Shown one piece after another: positions 25,501 to 36,047 of a stretch of 64,000 bases of DNA. The position numbers and the translations under genes were made by a program. Under the pieces are notes generated by a model. It saw nothing but the letters and a program-made list of their open reading frames with translations, was not told the origin of the DNA and did no database searches. The number at the start of each line of letters is the position of its first letter. Positions within the stretch are counted from its first letter, which is position 1. Source of the stretch: Leptoclinus maculatus (Eukaryota > Chordata > Actinopteri > Perciformes > Stichaeidae); assembly GCA_032191485.1 (NCBI GenBank), contig JAVDOI010000002.1, positions 7,581,577 to 7,645,576 on the forward strand, written 5' to 3'.

Positions 25501-26245
25501 TATCCCGACACTTATTGTAACAGGCATTTTGTCATATGTAACCTCGCCTGCCTCTGTGTGTGCACACACCCCAGGTGTGTGTCTGTCCTGGGTCTTCTTG
25601 ATGAGGAAAGTGCAAAGCGCGCATGCACACACACACACACACACACTGGTCCACGTCAGCATGAAAACCCACGCATATACACAAACAGATGGTGTGCAGG
25701 TGTAAGATGTGACATAGTCCAGATAACGGGCCACTGCCTCCTCCAGTCCACATTGCAATATGATACAGCTGAGGCTGGATTCCAGTAACACAGCTCATTC
25801 TCTCACTGCCTCTCACTGTCCCTTCTTCTTTCCTTGTCCTTCCTCCGATGGGTTTGATTTGTGTCTATCTGCTAGTGTGCATGTGCCGTCTCTGGATAAT
25901 CGCTCGTGTTTTGTATTTTTGACCTGCAGCAAAGCAACTAGACAGTCTGCACCGTCCAAATAATGAAAATGAAATACAGTGTTTACCGGGTTTTATGTTT
26001 GTTGGTTAGTCTGCAATTATTCTATGATTATGCTCATTATAACAGTTATGATTCATAACTCCTACCACAAAAATACAGCTAGCTTCATGCACCATTATGC
26101 CCTCTGATATGACTCATACTTGTACTGTAGTGACACAGTTACGCATGCATGCACACTGGATTTGCACAGTGGTGCTCACACACTGTTGCCGTGGCTTGTT
26201 CTCCACAGTATGTGTGTTAGTTTATTTGTGTGTGCGGAGGGGAGA

Positions 26246-26262
26246 GGGGGGGGGGGGGGGGG
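26246..26262. repeat. Poly-G run of 17
   Basis: 17 consecutive G, inside a G-rich stretch with further GGGGG groups on both sides. Confidence 0.93.
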
Positions 26263-27080
26263 CGAGGGGGCGGTGGTTGCAGATTGTGCTCGGTCCAGTA
26301 GACCCCTCCCAGTCAGAGCGGAGCTGTCTCAGCGCGTCAGCATTAGACTCTCGTGGCACCCTCATCCGTCCCGACAGTCAGCCAAAGGAAACGATGGGAC
26401 GTAAAACTGCCCACAGCAGCCATGTGACCCGGCGTGCAGGGACGAGCGGGCAGTCAGAAGGGTGGGGGGGGGTGTTGGATGTGATGGGCAGAAACAGGGA
26501 GGCAGCAGGGTGATGTGTCCTCACAATAACAGAGGCAGAAAGCATAGCTCAGATAGGACGCGCAACACCTTTGCATGCACGCACGCACGCACACATGCAC
26601 AGACAGACACATCTCACACACATGTACACAAAGCCAAAACACGCACACACACACAAACAGTGACATTGGGTGCAGGGCCACGACTGCTGTGATATTTTAT
26701 CCGGTTGAATGGCAGTGAAATGAATCTCAGCATGCCTGGCTGTAGACCTTTAGGATCGTGCCGTTGTCTTTAACTCCACATGCTTCTGCTGCCACAACCA
26801 AACACATACACAAACATGGACCCACACACAAATGCACACTGGTCTGTCCAATCAGAATGTGGCACAGACAAAGAAAGCAGCCACGACTGTGAGAAGACTG
26901 TGAATACATAGACGGTGTAAAAAGCGGTTTGGTCTATTATTAACCGTCGACTCGTAGTTGTTGTTAGTGAATGCTTTATTGTTTGGTGAATGCAGCCAAT
27001 ATTGTATTCAAAAGAAACAATATTAAGAAATATTAAAATGATTCAATACAAGACCAGACATTTTAAGGAATATGCTTATA

Positions 27081-27107
27081 TTTGTATAAAAATGCTTTTT
27101 ATACAAA
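27081..27107. repeat. Hairpin, 12-bp AT-rich stem and 3-nt loop
   Basis: TTTGTATAAAAA, loop TGC, TTTTTATACAAA. Because it is AT-rich it may be fortuitous. Confidence 0.75.
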
Positions 27108-27825
27108 CAATACTTAACTAAATTTTTAATGGATGTTTTTTTGTCGATGTTATTGAATTAGATCTCAAAACAAAAATATGCCAAACCAAAATTACATTTT
27201 TACCGAAAGTTCCTCCTACCCTGTACTTAAAAAAAATGAAGATTAAATTATTTAATAAGAGGGCCTCTTACTGTCTGTCATTCAGGGTCTCCACAGACGG
27301 GGCAGAGTGAGGTTATGGGCCGGGTGGGGCTCTAACTTGGTCTTGGTGTGAAGGGAGAGGACAGGGCAGCATGCACATACAGGGTTTTTCCACGGTCCTG
27401 ACCCTATAGCCTTTCACATTTATGGCCCTTTTTTTTACAGATTTTCCAGGCCTACCATCAGGTGCGTCAGACAGGACAGAGTGAAACTCCAGTGTTTCCA
27501 CTGGGCCATCCGTGGCTCAGTGCATACCTCTCAGTGGATTTCTTTCCCCTCTCACCTTCAATATCCCCTCTCATCCCTTTAGATTAAACCGCATCTCAAA
27601 TCATAGCTGTTTCTCCTCTCTGTGCCTCTTTTTCCTTACTCTGTCTGATGGTCTGCTTCCACACTGTCACATTGTGTAAATCTCATGGAGAATGCCTTTG
27701 CTTTTCTGTAGTACTCAGTTTTTACTGTCATTTCAGCTGCAGTTTTGATGTGGGCGCACACAGTAACCACACTACAGCTGTGGTGTCTCTCTGTGGCGGT
27801 TTCAAGTGTAAATGATCCTCTAACG

Positions 27826-28669
27826 CAGCGGTCCCCAACCTTTTTTTGCCCCACGGACCGGTTTCATATAAGACAATATTTTCAAGGTGTGGCGGATAAA
27901 CACGACGAAATAAAATGATACGACCGGCATGAAAACAAAAACAAAAAATACAACTCACAATAACGCTGAATCAGTGGGAGCCCTGTTTCTCTGCAACGAG
28001 ACGGTCCCATCTGGGGGTAATGGGAGACAATGACACCCGAAGTGTGTTCCTCATGTCCAGTCTACTTCGTAATTTTGTTTTGAGTGCTGTCACTGCAAAA
28101 AAATCCCGCTTCACAAAGATAGGATGTTGGAAATGGAAGCAGGGTTTTCAGTGCTTTTGTGGCGATCTCAGGATACTCAGCCTTGATTTTAAACCAAAAC
28201 ACCAGCAGAGTTGTTGTCTCAAACATACTTTTAAGGCCACTGTCATTTACAATCTCCAGCAGCTGATCTTCCTCTGTCGCCACATATTCTGCAGAGCGGG
28301 CTTGGCGCCTGAGAATTACTCCTGATGTTTAATTAGACTCCTGATATTGTCTGTTAAATGAAGCTTTCTTTTTCTTGGAAGTTGTAGGCTCTTCTTCTGT
28401 CTCCTTAGTGGGCCTTTTCCCCTTTGCAAAGAAGCTCTACAAAAGTGTTTTACTTATTTTCGCTAGTTTGTGGGCTTAATTTTTGAGGTAACGTATCACG
28501 TGACCGAGACAAGCGTCTTGACATGTTTCAAGAGCCACAGGCGGATGAAATTAGGAGAGAATCCAGTCATTTTTCAAAATAAAACATCTTTCAGACTCTG
28601 ATAATCAATAAAACGGAAATAATATAATATTTATTCTTTTCTGTGCGGCCCGGTAGTTGGGGACCGCTG
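27826..28669 (-). mobile_element. Decayed hAT transposon with target-site duplication
   Basis: The left end starts CAGCGGTCCCCAAC (27826-27839) and the right end is its exact reverse complement at 28656-28669. This is the typical Charlie-like hAT terminus, followed by GGACCGG-type subterminal sequence. The flanks are CTCTAACG (27818-27825) and CTCTAAAG (28670-28677), an 8-bp duplication with one difference. The right copy fits the hAT nTnnnnAn preference. The 844-bp element holds only a fragment of the transposase C-terminus on the minus strand, so it is an internally deleted copy. Confidence 0.88.
27990..28283 (-). pseudogene. hAT transposase C-terminal (dimerisation domain) remnant
   Basis: On the minus strand, 28283 to 28062 reads a frame containing EYPEIATKALKTLLPFPTSY followed by LCEAGF. 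This is the hallmark of the hAT dimerisation region seen in ZBED5/SCAND3-like transposase relatives. After a frameshift near 28062-28090, a second frame reads LRSRLDMRNTLRVSLSPITP and then RWDRLV to a stop, which is the usual end of this protein. The N-terminal and catalytic parts are absent. It is a broken relic inside the hAT element and not a host gene. Confidence 0.75.
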
Positions 28670-30436
28670 CTCTAAAGCACAAAGCGAGGACGGTCACGAG
28701 CCACATTTATTATGTCTGTCAACTCTGAATAGCCTTATCTTCAATAGTACAAAGCAGCATTCTGCCACTGCAATGACTCTGCTTTCCTTTATCTGAGTCT
28801 ACGAGCACACTCGCTGCCTTATTGTATTATTTATTGGACCCGAAGACACAAGCTCTTCAAGGTGAATACCACCTAAATGTACAAATATGTTAGTGCTGTG
28901 ACTGTATGTATTCACTATATTTTTATATGTACACTCTGACAACCAATATGTATTATACCAAATTATTAGCCCTTTGTTTTTACCTTGATTTTACTTATTA
29001 CCATATCCAAATTAAATTGAAAAATTGGTTAACGAGTTTTTAATTTGTAGGCAGAAAAAGCTAGAAAATTGAAAGCACGTGTAGACACATTTGCATATTT
29101 TTTTCTTCTTTTTTTATACTTTATAGACCAGGGCACTCTCATCTGTATGTGTGAACGTGACTAACTCTGCAAAAAAACAGAGAGAAAGAGTCTAATATGT
29201 GGTAATGTACAGCCTGGAGCCACTCCACTGATAATGAATAAGAGATTGATTTTTGGCCTCATTCAATGTTGCAACATGCACTGTAATCTTTTGTGTATTT
29301 TCCAAATGACTCACGTAGGAGCTCCACTTCAACAATACAGAGTAAAGCAGTCTTCCATTTCTGCCTTCAAGAAATACTCATGAACGTATACGCTGAGATA
29401 GTCTGAACCACACTAAAACCTAACAACAATGCATTTCAAGTCTAAGATTTAACGCAATTCCCTTTCAGATTCTTTCAAGTGTTTACATTTAGGAACAATT
29501 CTGTTTCGGGACATGTACTGTGTCACTATTCTGCGCTCCCATCACTTATAGACGGCTCTGTTTGGGACTGTCTGAGCTTGGGGAAGTGGCTCAGAGCCGC
29601 ACTTTATGGGAGGTGGGGAACTTCTTTCCTATGTGCAGCAACACGGATGAATTCACATTGAAAAAAACAAGTCAAACCTATAAACCCTTTAATTACAGTT
29701 TGGAGTACCAAGGCAGTAATTAAGGAATAAAATACAATCCAGCATTACTTATTTATTGTACAGCATTAGTCACTGTCGCTGGCCTTGGAATGGGAGAGTG
29801 AAAGATAGAAGAGTTGCAGTGTAACACACTGATTCAGAATTACATTTTTTAATTTTAAAAATAAAGGAAAACAAGCGACACACTTAAGGTTGATTTATAG
29901 TTGTGCATTTAAGGCGATATCAGTCATGAGCTGTTTTCCTGCAAGCATTTCAGAGATGGCGAAGCACAAGACGGTCAGGTTCAACATACATTTTTCACGG
30001 TGCAATACATCATTTTCACACGGATCTTCCATTCAGTCAAAGCGTCCGGTTATTCTTGGCAGCAGTTACGTCAGCGTGACTGAAGATGCCGTTGTGTTTC
30101 CTTTTCCACTTGAAGCACGAAGCAGACATTAGGATTCCCACCTGCCTTTTCGTTTCCCATCTCTGTTTCACTCTCCCTCACCACCTCCTCATCTTCGCTC
30201 CCCTCCTTCATCTTCCACTTGTGAAACCAAAGCCAAGGCAACGAAACACATTGATGGTTTATTTATGTTAGGGAACCCATCTTCCCCTCTTTCCTTACAA
30301 CTCTCTTTTCCTCCGTGACGCACACACTTTTGCTCTGTCTCTTCTTCTTGTTGTTGTTTGTGAAACCATATTTGACAGTGATGCTAAATGTCCTCTCTCC
30401 TGTTGTGATGGGATGAGGAATGTGCAGGTGGAAGAG

Positions 30437-30438
<2 letters not shown>

Positions 30439-30485
<47 letters not shown>
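30439..30485. repeat. (CA)23 microsatellite
   Basis: 47 bp of uninterrupted CA. Confidence 0.95.
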
Positions 30486-30487
<2 letters not shown>

Positions 30488-31121
30488 CCTCAGCGATGTC
30501 ATGACAGCTCTGTTGGTTAACTCTCATGATCAAGGTCTTTGACACTATCGGCACAACAAAGAAACACAATGTCTAAAGTCACACTAGGTGACAACATTTT
30601 AGTAACAGACATATGTTAGTTCTTTTAAGTGCATTAGATCAATAATTTCAAATATTATCAGCTCAACATATCTGCTGTAGCCAGGGTTATTTTTGGAACA
30701 ACTTACTGCACAGCGACTGTTGGCTGCATACAGTCTCGCCAACTACCGCCCACGACATCCACGTCTTGTGTTAACAGTGGAAACCCGGTGAATCAATACC
30801 TTATGTTATCTGTTCATATCAAATCTTACTCATAAGCCAAACTGACTGGGCCTGGCCATGTATTATTTATAGTTTCTTACAGTAATATGGTTCCTAGTCA
30901 GCATACTTCACAAGGAGTTGAATGTACGCTTTTCTTAATGGCTCATAAATAATCAATCACAACTGCTTTATAGATCAAGTATTTAAAGAACAATGTCTGG
31001 GTTGCCAGGCTGTTAAAAGAATGCCCTCTTCCAGCACAACTTCCTTCTTTAAGCTCTTTAATTCAGCATTCCCATCACCACTTGCATTCTGTAAAACAGC
31101 TGAACAGCATCAAAATCCATT

Positions 31122-31239
31122 TATTAACAAGTTATTACTGAAACACTCCAGATGTGATGGATTATTACAACGATCTAAAAAGACAAAGGAGGCGGGTGTA
31201 TTCCTGCGTTGTAAATGTTGCATTAATAACTTGTTAATA
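31122..31239. repeat. 16-bp perfect inverted repeat pair, small MITE candidate
   Basis: TATTAACAAGTTATTA (31122-31137) is exactly inverted at 31224-31239, enclosing 86 bp. No convincing target duplication is visible, so a transposon origin is only possible. Confidence 0.6.
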
Positions 31240-31839
31240 CATGTGCTCTGCAGCTCCTTTACAGGAGGTAAGTAGTGGTGAATAAAATAATGTCTTTTTA
31301 CACATATGGCAGTGGGGTCTGTGGGACGAAAACCCAATCTCAACAAAACACAAAGGTAAAGAGAACTCTAACTCTATCCAACTTCTCATTTCTCTTTTGA
31401 AATAATGCTTGTTGCAACAGAGTCATACATCTTTCAGGGGCACACATGAGTAATGTGCCAGTTGACCAACAACATAATCACCTAAAACACACCCTGTTAG
31501 AGTTGCCTTCGGGTGCAGTGAGTGGCATCTTACGCTGTCACCCTTAAGCATCTGTCTTTCTTGTCCACCCATCTTCAAATTACTATCGCTGCTCACAGTC
31601 ACCCCCTCGAAGTCCTCCTCCAACCTCCTGTCAGTCTTTTTCTGTCACTTAGTTAGTTAGTCTCTCTGTCAGTCAGTCAGTCAGCCGGCCAAGCCGTTAC
31701 GCTCCGAGGGTGTTCACACCCAATGCTCTTCAATTCATTTGTTTGTTTGTCAGAGAAAGAGGGTGAGAGAAGTGTGGGAAGGTTTTGGTCTAGTGAGAAA
31801 AAAAAAAAAAAAGAATATGCCAATGAAGTAAGCAAATTG

Positions 31840-32140
31840 CTGGATGGACTGAGAGAAAGGGAGATGGATGGAGAGAGATGTCAATTTAGAGAGTGAGAGC
31901 TCAGCTTAGTGTCAGCTTTTCTAAAAGAAGTGTGAGAAAGAGAAGTAAGAATTTAGAGAGTTTACTTTTAGACAAAGATGTTATTTTACATTGAGAGAGG
32001 AAGAGAGAGAGAGAGAGCTGATGGTTTAGGGAGAAAGGGGTGAGACTGAAATCTGTCAGTTTAGAGAGGGGTGGGACTGAGAGAGCGAGAAAGGAAAATT
32101 ATTAGTTTAGAGCGAGAGAGTCGGGGAGAAAGATAGATGA
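31840..32140. repeat. Purine-rich tract with recurring TTTAGAGAG
   Basis: TTTAGAGAG or a one-to-two-base variant occurs at 31885, 31952, 32025, 32060 and 32106 within a GAGA-rich background. It is a degenerate tandem array. Confidence 0.65.
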
Positions 32141-34499
32141 CTGTTCGCCTTGTGTGCTGCTGCCAGTCATTACCTAGCCGGGCCTCAGCGGCAGGTTGGC
32201 AGCGCCAGCTCTAATTGAGGAGGCCGGTGGCTTGGAACAGCAGAGAAAGAGGCAGGGCGAGCTTTCCTCTTTGATGGCTCATAAATTACCCTGTCACTCA
32301 TTACACCCTGGCATGTGGTTGGGATAAAAAAAAAAAAAAACACCATTTCCAAAGACATTTGCATTTGTCAGAAGTTCCTGTACAAGCAGAAGCTCATAAA
32401 GCCTGGCTGTGTACATGTTCAATATTTAGTTGTATGCATGGTGAATGTCCAGATGACTTCTGTGCAATGTTGTTTGCCAGCAGAATAAAAAAACATAATC
32501 TTCAGCTATGCATCAATATCCATTAAAACCCAGAGGAGTGGCAACAGCATGTTTAGTGAACCACACAACTCCCCAACCCCCATTCCCGCACTCTCATACG
32601 CACGAGCTCATCAAACACAGCTGTGTCACTTTCATCACGCTCTTACTTTTTCCCGCCGCATATTGGAAAACAAAAAGGTGGACATTGGGAAGCTGTCACG
32701 CCATGACAGGTATTGATCAGGCTGCTGCTGAGAGACGGCTTCACATCAGCACCAAGGGAGAGAGAGGGCTTCTGGGGATGTGTTGCCATCTGTTAATGAC
32801 TAACGCAAGTTGGGATATGTGAGGAGAATGTGGGCAAAAGTGGGAGGGGAGGTGGGTGGGAGGATGTCGTAGAGATGCCCAGATGCCACCGCTAAAAAGA
32901 TGTCACATGGCATTAGTCTCGCACGGCGCTGTCATCTTCTCAGGTGACGGCAGCTATCTCCATATTCCGCGATTCCTCTTCCTTCCTCCCCTCGGGTCTC
33001 GTGCCCTCGCTGTCACGCTGTCCCGGGGCTCCCAACAGCTCCCCGCCACTCTCTCCCACCCATCCATACCCCACCCCACAGCCCGTCCACCCCCAACCAA
33101 CCGCGGTGACTGCGCTAGGCACGCGACAGCGAACACGCACACTGCATGATAATCACAAGCCGCTCACCTCTTCTGTAGTTTCCACCTTACCCTCCCATCC
33201 TCAAAATCACATATGCGGTGTAAACAGACATCTAACATTTCTGTACATCCGTCACATTCATCACAAATCTTGTGCTTCAGTTCTAGTATTTGAAATCCAG
33301 CATTGAATCCTGTTCGTGATTGCAGACATAAAGCACAAGCACAGAGTTGTGGAAAGAATAAAAAATGTCGTAAGAGTTGAGTGTGACTGCTTGACCTTCT
33401 CCACTCCCCCAGGGTCTGGCCCTCGTCACCATAGGTACTGTGCTCTCAGCAACTCAGTAAATACCGTTAGTTTTAACAAAGTCCACCAGCGTTAGCTGCA
33501 GATTCGCATTACAGTACTTGCACCATGGCAACTTGAAATAAGCGAGTATAGTAAAAACATATATTTTACCATGACACAGTTTGAAAGAGTGTCAAACTAT
33601 CACAGTCTCTCAGCTGGCTGAACAGTGTGAACAATATGAACTGTATGTGGCATCACTTAACCGTTTTCTTCCTTCTTGGCAAATCTTGCCTTAGCCGTTT
33701 TTTAAGAATAACACAATAATGCCTGGAATATGTTCCCTGGCAACATTGTAGGAAGTGGGACATTTATGGGCTGCATGTGAGTCATAGGGATCCCCGGTGG
33801 GCATGCAAAGTGCAGGACTTTGACACCAGAGACATCGACTTGTGGCTAAGTTTAGGCAACAAAAGCACCTTTTGGTTAAGGTTACAGAAGGACTGTGGTA
33901 ACCCAGTAGCATTATGATTCACTCAAAACGTATTTGCTGTTTAAAAAAATGGTATTTCTAGAGGTTTGTAGATTAGTAATGGTGCAGAGGTAATATGGCC
34001 CACGTATTCCAACTCCACTGGAGTGACCGTCTTTTAACATATAGAACAAATCGGTTGGAACAAATCATCTTGGCTGAGGCTGACTGATGTAAAGCTGGGA
34101 GCCAATCCCGTGTTTCTAATTAGCCCCGGCTCTGGTGTGCCAGCCAGCCGACCGACGGTTGGCATGAGGCAGCAGGACAGCTGCACCAGTGTCCTTCACT
34201 CTTCCCCAGGGGAGAGTCTCTGGGTCCATTGCTGCCTCTGTGAATGGCAAGAAACAGAAACCTGGATCGGAGGGGAAAGGTAGCTCACACCCCACGTAAC
34301 ACTCTGTCAGGAGCAATATTTCATGTTTAAAGGGAAGTCTCCATCAGCAATCTGATCTCTACCACCCCTCACTGCCGCCACGCTCCACTTTCACACTTGC
34401 AGTGTAACCCTGTGGAGCAGCACTCTCATAAGAAACTGACTGATAAACAGCATAATGAGTAGGTTATTGATATGCAAGTATGAAATTAGAACATTCCAA

Positions 34500-34524
34500 T
34501 GCCGTCTCCACAATGGAGACGGCA
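34500..34524. repeat. Hairpin, 11-bp GC-rich stem and 3-nt loop
   Basis: TGCCGTCTCCA, loop CAA, TGGAGACGGCA. Confidence 0.8.
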
Positions 34525-34934
34525 GATGAATCATTATTAATTCTGGTTGCACAGTGCATGTCAGGAACAATCGAGACACATTTTTGAAGGCCTTTTTCCC
34601 CACAACGATGACATGTGATCACAGCAGCACCAGCAGGCTTTTTTGCCAAACCAGCAAAAGAGGGAAGAGAGCAGTAAGAGATAAAGGCAGAGAAAGACAG
34701 AGGGAGAGGTGTACGAATAGATGGATACACAGGAGAGAGAGAGAGAGAGAGGAGGAAGAAGGAAGGAGAAGAAATGGGGAAAGAAGGGGAAATGAACTGG
34801 AGCTGGAGAGAGGCAGAGAGGGAGCAATTTAATGCTGTAATGAAGTTCCTGATAGCACCCTGGGAGATGTGCTTTGGAGTAGCTCCAGGACAGCTTAGCA
34901 TTGCACCGAGGCTCTTAAACCCACTATCTATGCT

Positions 34935-34960
34935 TACACACACACACACACACACACACC
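34935..34960. repeat. (CA)13 microsatellite
   Basis: 26 bp of uninterrupted CA. Confidence 0.93.
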
Positions 34961-35601
34961 ATTTGAACAAATAGAAATTTAATACGAGCAGGCTCTCTGT
35001 GCTCTCGAGCCAATTCTGAATCCCCGAATATGTGTCAGCTCCACCAAATTATGCATCGACAAGAAGAGACACAAAGGAGGAGCAGACTGGCAAGAGAGAT
35101 GGCTGTGAGAAACCATCACTTGCAGTCATTCTCCCGTCGCTCTCGCTCACACACTGACGTGCACACACGCAAGCTACCTTGACAAGTGCACACACATCAT
35201 CCGTATGAGAGCACGAATGGAAACCTGTCTCAGAAAATATTCTTTTCTTCTTTCCCTTAATGTTTACAGTGCTGCTATCATGCTTCTGCCACCTGAAGCC
35301 GCTCGATGCTTCCCACTGCACCTGTTGTTTTTCTTTTCCCACTCTCTTCTTTGGCTGCATGGCGGGGCAAACATATGTCTTGAACATCAGTTACAGTGCT
35401 GACCTGTGAGACAGTAAGTTTGACAAGAGGGCTAATGTGGTGCCAAGTTGTAAAGGTATGAAGACTGTGGGAAAAAAAGCAGCAAATGTTCCCATCTGTG
35501 CATTCCTGTCAAGATCAAAAAAAAAGGTGAGAGGAGGAGGGAGAAAGAGGTAAGACTACAGAGAGGAAGGGATGACAAGGAGAGAGGACTCAGAGAGCGA
35601 A

Positions 35602-35609
<8 letters not shown>

Positions 35610-35636
<27 letters not shown>

Positions 35637-35637
35637 A
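35610..35637. repeat. (GA)14 tract upstream of the internal promoter
   Basis: 28 bp of GA within a wider purine-rich stretch from about 35520. GAGA-type tracts often lie near promoters; here it is about 420 bp before the ATG. Confidence 0.93.
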
Positions 35638-35689
35638 GGAACAGGCAATTACACCCAGCCCCTCTCCAACAGACCCATTCCTCGCCTCC

Positions 35690-36037
35690 TTCAGGCCAAG
35701 CGGAGCAGCAGCACGAGCAATAGGATTTAACTGAGGATAACGCGCAGCAATAGGATCTGAGATTTCTCGGGGATTGGTCGCCAAAGACGGAGGAAAAAAG
35801 GATATAGTGTCGCAAAGAAATAGTTGTCATTACAGACACAAGAGAGGGGAACCAGTCAATCTGAATCGACTCCGATAGATTCCGTGGCTCTTTACAACTA
35901 CAGGACGCCTTTCGGTTCGCACCTGTGCGTCGTGCATGTCCTCTTTCTCTGGGGATAAAAGTGCGTAAAATTTATACCGTTTTTACGCACGGTGACACGC
36001 CGAGCTGGAGAGACGCGGATACAGTCCTGGACTCACG
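35690..36037 (+). promoter_or_regulatory. Putative internal promoter and 5' UTR of the short isoform
   Basis: This is the region just upstream of the MLIG start. An inverted CCAAT box (ATTGG) sits at 35773-35777, an E-box (CACCTG) near 35920, and a TATA-like GATAAAAG at 35954-35961. A perfect 10-bp inverted repeat (35961-35970 and 35981-35990) overlaps the predicted start. A direct repeat AGCAATAGGAT occurs at 35716-35726 and 35746-35756. CpG dinucleotides are denser here than in the surrounding intron, and a (GA)n tract (35610-35637) lies directly upstream. The assignment rests on position before a first-exon-like ATG/donor and on these motifs. Transcription start is not shown. Confidence 0.55.
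35961..35990. repeat. Perfect 10-bp inverted repeat at the alternative promoter
   Basis: GTGCGTAAAA at 35961-35970 is matched by its exact reverse complement TTTTACGCAC at 35981-35990, with a 10-bp AT-rich spacer (TTTATACCGT). It lies directly downstream of the TATA-like box and about 50 bp before the ATG. It could be a binding site for a dimeric factor or a hairpin in the 5' UTR. Confidence 0.7.
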
Positions 36038-36047
36038 ATGCTGATCG
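35985..36047 (+). CDS. znf385c: ZNF385-family alternative first exon B (5' UTR plus Met-Leu-Ile-Gly start)
   Basis: The ATG at 36038 reads Met-Leu-Ile and then a single G before a consensus donor GTAAGT at 36048-36053. The exon therefore ends in phase 1. Joined to exon C the protein begins MLIGTSAQGS, which parallels the short MILG-type N-terminus of human ZNF385A and sits at the same intron position. The 5' boundary given is only an estimate, about 25-30 bp downstream of a TATA-like box at 35954-35961; the transcription start cannot be read from sequence alone. Only about ten coding bases are present, so the evidence is the conserved start peptide, the phase match, the donor and the promoter-like upstream region. 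This isoform would lack the N-terminal zinc finger of exon A. Confidence 0.75.

Larger units (their letters stand above)
21724..27817. other. Intron between two transposon relics
   Basis: No exon is recognisable. It contains GT/GC tracts at 22498-22541, a C tract near 23230, a CA tract at 25625-25646, a 17-G run at 26246-26262, a CGCA tract near 26578-26592 and a 12-bp-stem hairpin at 27081-27107. The minus-strand open frame at 22778-23467 is the longest in the window but has no recognisable domain. Confidence 0.65.
28678..35689. other. Intron up to the internal promoter
   Basis: No exon is recognisable. Contents are (CA)n at 30439-30485, a 16-bp inverted-repeat pair at 31122-31239, a purine-rich tract with repeated TTTAGAGAG at 31840-32140, an A run at 32326-32340, an 11-bp hairpin at 34500-34524, a polypurine stretch at 34660-34830 and (CA)n at 34935-34960. 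The 32150-32320 stretch is GC-richer and simple-repeat free, and could be a conserved element. Confidence 0.65.

Noticed and set aside
28062..28283. ZBED/SCAND3-like coding exon of a host gene
   Set aside because: It lies wholly within hAT inverted repeats and a target duplication and is frameshifted, so it is a transposase relic.
34464..34970. Minus-strand open frame of 168 codons
   Set aside because: Low-complexity Ser/Leu/Cys-Val translation of GA and CA tracts.
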